Below are positions 1 through 5,104 of a DNA stretch of 5,690 bases, one piece after another. Made by a program: the position numbers and the translations under genes. Location: the NCBI GenBank assembly GCA_900547655.1, contig URHQ01000106.1, positions 1-5,690 of the forward strand, written 5' to 3'. This DNA comes from an uncultured Collinsella sp. Lineage in GTDB: Bacteria > Actinomycetota > Coriobacteriia > Coriobacteriales > Coriobacteriaceae. The first letter of the stretch is position 1. Each line of letters begins with the position of its first letter. Below the pieces are notes generated by a model. It made no database searches and was not told the origin of the DNA. It saw only the letters and a program-made list of their open reading frames with translations.

Positions 1-153
1 AAGTTTGCTGCTCTACAGTCCTGCGCAAGACGGAAAGCACATTAAGTGCTTTCCTTTGCGTGCGGAACTCGCGACAAACTTAATATATTTCGCCGCCCCT
101 CTGCCAAGCTCGGGAGACGACACGTTGATGTCTGCTTAACTCTGCTCGCTCAG
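1..153. other. Noncoding stretch at the left edge
   Basis: This stretch follows the stop codon of the phosphatase gene and runs off the window. I see no coding frame with a ribosome-binding site or a recognisable product. It is locally more AT-rich (around 80-90) than the genes. It holds the stem-loop at 32-54 and a weak 7-base inverted pair, AAGTTTG at 1-7 and CAAACTT at 75-81, which may be chance. Nothing else in it is supportable. Confidence 0.6.
32..54. terminator. Perfect 9-bp stem-loop, possible (bidirectional) terminator
   Basis: The arms GGAAAGCAC (32-40) and GTGCTTTCC (46-54) are perfectly complementary around the 5-base loop ATTAA. The hairpin lies about 100 bp beyond the stop codon of the phosphatase gene. 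It could therefore end that minus-strand unit, although the minus-strand tail (GTCTTGCG) is a poor U-tract. Read on the plus strand, the 3' arm is followed by TTTGCG, so it could equally serve a gene arriving from the left. The structure is seen directly; the terminator role is inferred. Confidence 0.4.
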
Positions 154-780
154 CTAATTACTTTGTTGGGGGTCCACTATTTGCTGGAGGGTGAACTTGC
201 ATTGCATTGGCTCGCCTTCTGCTTGTGGCTTTGCCTCATCGAAATTGAAGATCATGATGGCGCAGTTGGGGAGTTTTGTTGGGAGCTCGAAGCCCTCTGG
301 GGCTGCAGCCTTGATGAATTGGCGGCTGGCGCTGCCGTGGCTTACTGCTAGGAGGGTTTCTATGCCCTCGGCGCCCATGAGATTGGTGAGGGTGTCTACC
401 ATGCGCTCTTGCAGCACGCGGCTTCCTTCTCCTCCGAAGGGGACCAGGTCCTCGCCTGGATCCCAGACGTCGGTGGGCAGGGCGTCGTGGGGGCCTTTTT
501 CGAAGGTGCCGTAGCTGCGCTCGATAATGCCTTCACAGGGCTCGACTGCTGCGTCCGGGCCGAGGAGCTCGCATGCGACGAGATTTGCCGTGTCCATGGC
601 TCGGCCTAAGGGCGAAGAGACCACTTTGTCGGGGACGACGCCGTGGCTCTTGAGCCATGCGGCTGCCATTCCCGCTTGTTTGCGGCCCAGGTCGGTCAGC
701 GGTGAATCGCAGCGGCCCTGGACCAGCTTTTTGACGTTGAACTCCGTCTGACCGTGGCGGAGTAGATACAGCTTCTTCAT
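154..780 (-). CDS. Histidine phosphatase family protein (phosphoglycerate-mutase-like)
   Basis: This 208-residue cytosolic protein belongs to the histidine phosphatase superfamily, which removes phosphate through a phosphohistidine intermediate. The N-terminal signature LRHGQT (residues 7-12) supplies Arg8 and the nucleophile His9. QGRCDSPLTDLG (21-32) is the usual following motif, SSPLGRAMDTA (55-65) supplies the second Arg (Arg60), Glu87 in IIERSYGTFEKG is the likely proton donor, and SHGS (147-150) supplies the second catalytic His148. All core residues are present and the length is normal for the small single-domain (CobC/GpmB-like) branch. The substrate cannot be read from sequence: sugar phosphates, phosphoglycerate or alpha-ribazole phosphate are all possible, and no cobalamin gene is nearby. 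It lies 39 bp after the cation transporter gene on the same strand with its own strong Shine-Dalgarno, so the two are probably co-transcribed. The ATG is the first codon before the RHG motif at the typical distance. Confidence 0.93.
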   Translation of the reverse strand: MKKLYLLRHGQTEFNVKKLVQGRCDSPLTDLGRKQAGMAAAWLKSHGVVPDKVVSSPLGRAMDTANLVACELLGPDAAVEPCEGIIERSYGTFEKGPHDALPTDVWDPGEDLVPFGGEGSRVLQERMVDTLTNLMGAEGIETLLAVSHGSASRQFIKAAAPEGFELPTKLPNCAIMIFNFDEAKPQAEGEPMQCKFTLQQIVDPQQSN

Positions 781-783
781 GCT

Positions 784-792
784 CTCCCCTTC
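784..792 (-). promoter_or_regulatory. Ribosome-binding site of the phosphatase gene
   Basis: On the minus strand GAAGGGGAG precedes the ATG at 780 with 3 bases left between them (5 bases from the GGGG core). It is a strong purine-rich Shine-Dalgarno and fixes the start. It lies in the 39-bp gap after the transporter stop codon, where there is no room for a clear promoter plus leader, which supports read-through from the transporter gene. Confidence 0.75.
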
Positions 793-819
793 TGCATAAC
801 CTGCTTTGCCGGCACAGCC

Positions 820-1974
820 TTACTCGTGGGCATGGCCTACGTAGTCTTCGTCGATAGTGATTTTGGCGACCGACTTGGGATATTCCGATTCGACCCGTTT
901 CGCCAACGCGCGCTTTAGGTCCTCGGCGCTCATCGCCAAATCCGAGGGACGCACGCAGTCAAAAATCACGTTGGTGTGCGTGGGGCCCGGAACACAGCGT
1001 AGGTCGTGGATCGAGAGGCGACCATCGATCTCCTGGGCCATTGCGTTGATGCGCAGGCGCATGCTCGCCACCTTTGGATCGTCGGTCACGATGGGGTCGT
1101 AATGGAGCGTGACAATCATGCCGTCTTCGTTCCTAAACGCCTGCTCAATATTGTCGAGCGTGTCGTGACTTTCCAGCGGACTGACCTCGGCTGCCATCTC
1201 GGCGTGGGCGCTTGCGAACTTCCTGCCCGGGCCGTAGTCGTGAACCATCAAATCGTGAACGCCCAAAACGCCGGGATAGCTCATGATCTTGTCTCGAATG
1301 TGCTTGACCAGCTTAGGATCGGGCGACTGACCCAAAAGCGGGCTCACCGTATCTTGAATAAGTTCAAAGCCGCTCCAGCCAATATAGGCGCCAACGGCAA
1401 GGCCGACCCATGCGTCAAGATTGATGTGCGTCACCTGCGAAACAATTGCGCACGCCAGCACGGCGCCCGTGGCAAGAACATCGTTCTTGGAATCCTGGGC
1501 AGTCGCATGCAGTGTCTCGGACTCGATACGGTCGCCGAGCTTTTGGTTGAGCGCCGCCATCCACAGCTTAACAACCATCGAAAGCGCCAGGACTGCCACC
1601 AGGGCAAGCGAGAACTCGACAGGTTCGGGGTGGATGATGCGCTCAAACGAGGACTTCACCAGTTCAAGGCCAATGAGAAGCACGAGCGCCGCCACGACAA
1701 GACCCGAGAGGTACTCGAAGCGACCATGGCCGTATGGATGCTCGGGGTCGGCGGGCTTGCTCGCCAGCTTAAAGCCCAGCACGCTCACGATATTCGAGCT
1801 GGCATCGGACAGGTTGTTCATGGCATCCGCCACAATCGAAACCGATCCCGAAACCACACCAATTGCGCCCTTCGCAGCACAAAGCGCAACATTGGCGAGA
1901 ATACACACCACGCCCGTCAACGTGCCCACGCGCGCACGGTCGCCCTGCGCACGTTTAACAATCCACTCGACCAT
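820..1974 (-). CDS. Cation diffusion facilitator transporter, probable Mn(II) exporter
   Basis: This 384-residue inner-membrane protein of the cation diffusion facilitator family exports divalent metal by proton exchange, normally as a homodimer. About six membrane segments can be read (roughly 17-38, 42-66, 87-107, 121-140, 165-182, 187-205), followed by a cytoplasmic C-terminal domain (from about 212) of the usual ferredoxin-like type with HDLMVHDYGPG (240-250). The C-terminal tail, to 384, is longer than in small family members. The metal-site signature in segment 2 is ADAMNNLSDA (49-58) and in segment 5 is QDSKNDVL (160-167). The four ligands are therefore Asn53, Asp57, Asp161 and Asp165, where zinc members carry His/Asp pairs. 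The Asn-Asp/Asp-Asp set is known from MntE-type manganese exporters, so manganese is the inferred substrate. HPYGHGRFEYLSG (79-91) is the conserved post-segment-2 loop. The gene heads a two-gene unit with the phosphatase. The start is the ATG at 1974, with GGGGG nine bases upstream. Confidence 0.93.
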   Translation of the reverse strand: MVEWIVKRAQGDRARVGTLTGVVCILANVALCAAKGAIGVVSGSVSIVADAMNNLSDASSNIVSVLGFKLASKPADPEHPYGHGRFEYLSGLVVAALVLLIGLELVKSSFERIIHPEPVEFSLALVAVLALSMVVKLWMAALNQKLGDRIESETLHATAQDSKNDVLATGAVLACAIVSQVTHINLDAWVGLAVGAYIGWSGFELIQDTVSPLLGQSPDPKLVKHIRDKIMSYPGVLGVHDLMVHDYGPGRKFASAHAEMAAEVSPLESHDTLDNIEQAFRNEDGMIVTLHYDPIVTDDPKVASMRLRINAMAQEIDGRLSIHDLRCVPGPTHTNVIFDCVRPSDLAMSAEDLKRALAKRVESEYPKSVAKITIDEDYVGHAHE

Positions 1975-1990
1975 CTACATCCGCCCCCAC
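1975..1990 (-). promoter_or_regulatory. Ribosome-binding site with start-stop ATG-TAG before the transporter gene
   Basis: On the minus strand the leader reads GTGGGGGCGG-ATG-TAG followed directly by the transporter's ATG. The GGGGG run (1984-1988) is nine bases from the transporter start and works as its Shine-Dalgarno. The in-frame ATG-TAG at 1980-1975 forms a one-codon reading frame abutting the start codon. It is only 3 bases from the G-run, too close for efficient initiation, so it may be incidental. The sequence is certain; any regulatory effect is speculation. Confidence 0.5.
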
Positions 1991-1994
1991 GGTA

Positions 1995-2040
1995 CTACCT
2001 ATATATCTATTGCTCAAACGGATTGTAGTGTAGCCACTTT
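1995..2040 (-). promoter_or_regulatory. Likely promoter region of the transporter-phosphatase unit
   Basis: Between the terminator of the upstream unit and the transporter start lies the only AT-rich patch of the spacer. On the minus strand it contains TTGAGC (2017-2012) and AATAGATATATAGG just after it. The TATATA/TAGATA boxes are plausible -10 elements, but no well-spaced -35 fits them. TTGAGC is too close to them, and with 17-base spacing it pairs only with the poor TACCGT. A promoter is expected here from the layout; the exact boxes are not resolved. Confidence 0.3.
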
Positions 2041-2057
2041 GTCTCCCAGATACAAAG

Positions 2058-2085
2058 AGGCCGCAGCCCGCACGGGCCACGGCCT
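2058..2085 (-). terminator. Intrinsic terminator after the EIIC gene
   Basis: On the minus strand AGGCCGTGGCCCG, a TG loop and CGGGCTGCGGCCT form a 13-bp GC-rich stem with two G-U wobble pairs; the closing pair probably opens to leave a 4-base loop. It is followed by CTTTGTA, a short and imperfect U-tract. It sits about 40 bp after the stop codon of the EIIC gene and before the transporter's leader. It is therefore the likely end of the accC-accDA-EIIC transcription unit. There is no T-tract on the plus strand, so it is directional. Confidence 0.65.
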
Positions 2086-2093
2086 TGGAGAAT

Positions 2094-2116
2094 GACAAAA
2101 GAATCGTCCTTTTGTC
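2094..2116 (-). repeat. Perfect 8-bp stem-loop directly after the EIIC stop
   Basis: On the minus strand the arms GACAAAAG and CTTTTGTC pair perfectly around a 7-base loop, starting 8 bases after the EIIC stop codon. The stem is AT-rich and the T's lie within the 3' arm, so alone it would be a weak terminator. Together with the GC-rich hairpin just beyond, it could form a tandem terminator or a 3'-end protecting structure. Its sequence also resembles a motif at the accDA stop codon (3370-3384). Confidence 0.55.
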
Positions 2117-2119
2117 GCA
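2105..2119 (-). repeat. 15-bp repeat, copy downstream of the EIIC gene
   Basis: On the minus strand TGCGACAAAAGGACG matches TGTGACAAAGGGACA at 3370-3384 at 12 of 15 positions, in the same orientation. The two copies bracket the EIIC gene. This copy overlaps the loop and one arm of the stem-loop at 2094-2116. With only 15 bases and three mismatches, chance cannot be excluded. Confidence 0.35.
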
Positions 2120-2124
2120 CAGGT

Positions 2125-3339
2125 TTATGCGCTTACTTCAGCAGCGCTCGCCACTGTTTCGGGCGAATCGGCTCCGTCCTCCGTCGCCTGTTCCTTCGTC
2201 GGCACCACACCAAAGCAGTAGCTCAGCGCCGCAGACACCGCAAATGCCGTGCCGCCGGCAGCGCAGCACCACAGCAGGTTCGAGATGCCGCCCGTGGCAA
2301 AGCCAATGACCATGAGGACATTCGTCATGCCGATGGTATAGGCCGTAACGTGGCCCACGGCCGCAACAAGGCCTCCGACGGCGCCGCCAATGGCCATGCA
2401 CGTCAGGCACCTGCCATATTTAAAGCCGCAACCGTACAGCGCCGGCTCGCTTACGCCGCCAAGAACACCCGAGATCGAGTAGCCCAGCATGAGCGCCTTC
2501 TCGTCCTTATCCGCAACGCGGAGCGACGCGCCAAAGGGCATGCCCCAAACGGCGAACGTCGCCATCGTCGCGGCGATCAGGATGCACGAATCCGTTCCCA
2601 CACTCATGAACTGCGCGTAGGCAAGCGATAGGACAACGTTGCTGACGCCCGCGATCTTTAGGAACTCCCAGCCCGCGGCAAGCCCCATGAGCGTGAGCAG
2701 CGACACGATGCCACCGGAATTGCCAAGCATAAACATAAGCTGGCCCAACAGCATGCCCAGATAGCTGCCCGCCGGCGCCGTAATACACAGCGAAACCGGA
2801 ACCATGACAAGCATGGTCGCAAACGGAACGAACGAAAACGCTACGGCCTTAGGGATAACGCGCTGAAAGAAACACTCCACTCGCCATAGCACGGGCACCG
2901 AGATGAGAACCGGAATAACAGTCGTCGTGTAATCGTTGACCGGCGCGGGAAGCAGACCATACACGGAAGTCATCGATGCCCCCGTCGTCGATGCGGCATC
3001 GACGAGCTTAAGCAGATCGGGCGCAATCAATACGCCGCCCAGCATCATGCCCAGCTGCTCCGAGCAACCGAGCTGGCGGGCGGCCGCCCAACCAAGATAA
3101 ATGGGCAAAAAGTAGTAGCCGGCGTTATAGAGCCAACTGTAGAACAGGCGATAGATATCGGAATCGGCAGACCACAGGCCCAGCATGCCTTCGCCCATAA
3201 TGACAGCGACGGTGCGGAACAACGCCGCGCAGACAATAAACGGCAGCGCCGACATCATGCTTTTGGACAGATAGTCCACCACGGCCATGGCGTTTGATGA
3301 AACCGACGTTGTAAACGAGGTGTTAGAAACTTGTAGCAT
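2125..3339 (-). CDS. Stand-alone PTS EIIC permease subunit, glucose/beta-glucoside-like
   Basis: This predicted 404-residue multi-spanning membrane protein resembles the EIIC domain of BglF-type phosphotransferase permeases. Diagnostic parts are FLPIYLGWAAARQLG (77-91) with LGMMLGGVLIAPDLL (96-110), VIPVLISVPVLWRVECFFQRVIPK (around 141-164) and the family hallmark GVSEPALYG (295-303). About ten hydrophobic segments are visible. There is no EIIB domain (no Cys-containing TRLR motif) and no EIIA domain, and neither partner is encoded in the window. It could use partners made elsewhere, or not be a classical PTS transporter. The segment where relatives have a conserved GLHW-type His reads AAGWEFLK (221-228), and the protein's only His is at 330. 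The frame is open upstream to 3639, but that part overlaps accDA and looks non-protein-like. The ATG at 3339 with GGGAAAGG six bases upstream is the better start; an ATG at 3363 is an alternative. It lies about 40 bp after accDA. The substrate is unknown. Confidence 0.85.
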   Translation of the reverse strand: MLQVSNTSFTTSVSSNAMAVVDYLSKSMMSALPFIVCAALFRTVAVIMGEGMLGLWSADSDIYRLFYSWLYNAGYYFLPIYLGWAAARQLGCSEQLGMMLGGVLIAPDLLKLVDAASTTGASMTSVYGLLPAPVNDYTTTVIPVLISVPVLWRVECFFQRVIPKAVAFSFVPFATMLVMVPVSLCITAPAGSYLGMLLGQLMFMLGNSGGIVSLLTLMGLAAGWEFLKIAGVSNVVLSLAYAQFMSVGTDSCILIAATMATFAVWGMPFGASLRVADKDEKALMLGYSISGVLGGVSEPALYGCGFKYGRCLTCMAIGGAVGGLVAAVGHVTAYTIGMTNVLMVIGFATGGISNLLWCCAAGGTAFAVSAALSYCFGVVPTKEQATEDGADSPETVASAAEVSA

Positions 3340-3345
3340 GGAACG

Positions 3346-3353
3346 CCTTTCCC
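3346..3353 (-). promoter_or_regulatory. Ribosome-binding site fixing the EIIC start
   Basis: GGGAAAGG on the minus strand lies six bases before the ATG at 3339. It supports this start over the much longer frame reaching 3639. A second, weaker AAAGGGA (3372-3378) stands 8 bases before the ATG at 3363, so initiation there, which would add eight residues, remains possible. Confidence 0.65.
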
Positions 3354-3369
3354 AATATGACATGCGGGC

Positions 3370-3384
3370 TGTCCCTTTGTCACA
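3370..3384 (-). repeat. 15-bp repeat at the accDA stop codon
   Basis: On the minus strand TGTGACAAAGGGACA includes the TGA stop codon of accDA and resembles the copy at 2105-2119 (12 of 15 bases). From recall, GTGACAAAGGGACAG-like sequences occur as dispersed palindromic elements in some gut actinobacteria. If so, this would be one half of such an element, but here only the small GGG-ACAG-CCC stem follows. Treat the element identity as a hypothesis. Confidence 0.35.
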
Positions 3385-5104
3385 TCGTGCGGTACTGACC
3401 GATTGCGCGGTACTTTTCGTAGCGGAGGTTTGTGAGGGTCGCGTCGTCGAGCTGCCCAAGCGTATCGAAGGCATCAAATGCCGAGGACATGACGGCACCG
3501 GCGATCTCCTCATGCGACAGGCCCCTATCGTCAACAATGCCGTCGATGATGCCGAGCGCCAACAGATCGGGGGCCGTGAGCTTAAGCGCCTCGGCGGCCT
3601 CATTCGCGCGCTCGGTATCCTTCCACAGGATCGACGCACAGGCCTCGGGGCTCACGACCGAATAGGCCGAGCTCGAGAGCATCAGGATGCGGTCGGCCAC
3701 GGACAGCGCCAGCGCGCCACCAGAGCCGCCCTCGCCTGTCGCCACCGAGACAATCGGCGTTTTGAGGCCGCTCATCTCCATGAGATTCTGGGCAATCGCC
3801 TCGCCCTGGCCGCGCTCCTCGGCACCGATGCCGCAAAACGCGCCCGAAGTATCGACCAGACACAGAACCGGTCGACCAAACTTTTCGGCCTGGCGCATAA
3901 GGCGACGCGCTTTGCGGTAGCCCTCGGGATGTGCCATACCAAAGTTGCGACGCATGCGCTCTTTGGTCGTGGTGCCGCGCTCGATGGCGATAACCGTCAC
4001 GGGTCGCCCGTCTTTCCAGCCAATGCCAGCCACCACAGCAGCGTCGTCGCCAAAATAGCGGTCGCCGTGCAGCTCCACAAATCCATCCAGGCCCAGCGAG
4101 ATCATCTCGCCTGCCGTGGCGCGATCTGCCGAGCGGGTCTGCTTGACAATCTCGAGCGCGGTTTTTGGTGCGGCCGAGCGCTTGAACAAGTGTCCCAGCT
4201 TTTTGCCGCGGCGACCCGTATGCACGATCTCATGCGGTGCCCCCAGGCCGGGCGCGTGCCCTTCGTGCAGCGCCAGCAGCTCGCCTACCGTGAGCGCAAT
4301 CTCGCCACGCGGAACAACGGCATCGCAAAAGCCGTGCTCCAGCAAAAACTCGGAACGCTGGAATCCCTTGGGCAGGCGCTTGTGCATGTTCTGCTCGATC
4401 ACGCGCGGGCCGGCAAATGCCGTCAGGGCATCGGGCTCGGCCAGGATAATATCGCCCTCCATGGCAAAGCTCGCGGTTACGCCTCCGGTCGTGGGGTCAG
4501 TGAGCACCGTGATATACAGGCCGCCCGCCTCGCTATGGCGCCTAACCGCCGCAGAAATCTTGGCCATCTGCATAAGCGATGTCACGCCCTCCTGCATGCG
4601 GGCGCCACCCGATACGGTAAAGCCAACGACCGGCAGTCCCAGCTCGGTCGCACGCTCAAATGTGCGGCAGATCTTCTCGCCCACCACGGAACCCATCGAG
4701 CCCATCATAAAGTTGGCGTCCATAAAGAAGAGCGCCGTATCGCAACCGCAGATTTTGCCCTTGCCGCACACAACGGCATCGCGCTCGCCCGAACGTTCGC
4801 TCACGCTCTTGAGCTTGTCGGCATAGCCGGGAAACGAAAGGAAGTCCTCCGGCGCCAGATTGGCATCCCATTCCTCAAATGTGCCCTCGTCAATCGTCAT
4901 GCGCATGCGGTCGCGCCCGCTCACGCGAAAGTGTTTGCCGCAACGAGGGCAGACCTCGAGGTTGTCGTGCAGGCGCGCCTCATCGATCACGCGGCGGCAC
5001 TCCGGGCACTTGATAAACACGTGGCGCGCGGGAAACTCGGCGCACGACTCGGTCATCGGTCCCTCGAGGACGTTGACCGTCTTCGCTTTTCTATTCATCA
5101 GCAT
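3380..5104 (-). CDS. accDA: Acetyl-CoA carboxylase carboxyltransferase, fused beta and alpha subunits
   Basis: This 574-residue cytosolic enzyme moves the carboxyl group from carboxybiotin (on AccB) to acetyl-CoA, giving malonyl-CoA for fatty acid synthesis. Residues 1 to about 290 are AccD: a zinc ribbon with Cys33, Cys36, Cys52 and Cys55, then NFMMGSMGSVVGEK (131-144), VSGGARMQEG (164-173), and LTDPTTGGVTASFAMEGDI (201-219). A basic linker (about 290-315) leads to AccA: ELHGDRYFGDDAAVVAGIGW (344-363), RRNFGMAHPEGYRKA (385-399), GAEERGQGEAIAQNLMEMS (428-446), and ATGEGGSGGALAL (455-467). The AccA half lacks the long N-terminal helical region of the E. coli subunit and resembles the short streptococcal/lactobacillar form. 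Most bacteria encode the two subunits separately. The frame is uninterrupted. The first ATG (5104) overlaps accC by 14 bases and has GGGG seven bases upstream; an ATG two codons later is less well spaced. Co-translation with accC is likely. Confidence 0.95.
   Translation of the reverse strand: MLMNRKAKTVNVLEGPMTESCAEFPARHVFIKCPECRRVIDEARLHDNLEVCPRCGKHFRVSGRDRMRMTIDEGTFEEWDANLAPEDFLSFPGYADKLKSVSERSGERDAVVCGKGKICGCDTALFFMDANFMMGSMGSVVGEKICRTFERATELGLPVVGFTVSGGARMQEGVTSLMQMAKISAAVRRHSEAGGLYITVLTDPTTGGVTASFAMEGDIILAEPDALTAFAGPRVIEQNMHKRLPKGFQRSEFLLEHGFCDAVVPRGEIALTVGELLALHEGHAPGLGAPHEIVHTGRRGKKLGHLFKRSAAPKTALEIVKQTRSADRATAGEMISLGLDGFVELHGDRYFGDDAAVVAGIGWKDGRPVTVIAIERGTTTKERMRRNFGMAHPEGYRKARRLMRQAEKFGRPVLCLVDTSGAFCGIGAEERGQGEAIAQNLMEMSGLKTPIVSVATGEGGSGGALALSVADRILMLSSSAYSVVSPEACASILWKDTERANEAAEALKLTAPDLLALGIIDGIVDDRGLSHEEIAGAVMSSAFDAFDTLGQLDDATLTNLRYEKYRAIGQYRTM

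Noticed and set aside
1..81. AAGTTTG (1-7) and CAAACTT (75-81) as ends of a small inverted-repeat element
   Set aside because: Only 7 bases match, the match does not extend inward, and there is no target duplication or internal gene. Chance is the simpler explanation.
46..351. A plus-strand frame of 101 codons at the left edge
   Set aside because: Much of it is antisense to the phosphatase gene, with no Shine-Dalgarno or known product. Its start falls inside the 32-54 stem-loop.
1006..2028. A 340-codon plus-strand frame opposite the cation transporter
   Set aside because: It is a shadow of the transporter gene: no ribosome-binding site or recognisable domain, and a low-complexity Arg/His-rich product.
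1975..2124. A riboswitch (for example manganese-sensing) in the transporter leader
   Set aside because: The leader after the upstream terminator is only about 80 bases and shows no yybP-ykoY-like conserved core or second hairpin set.
3340..3639. A 100-codon upstream extension of the EIIC frame
   Set aside because: It lies wholly over accDA and the spacer, is Arg/Ser/Pro-rich and unlike EIIC N-termini. Good Shine-Dalgarno spacing supports the start at 3339.
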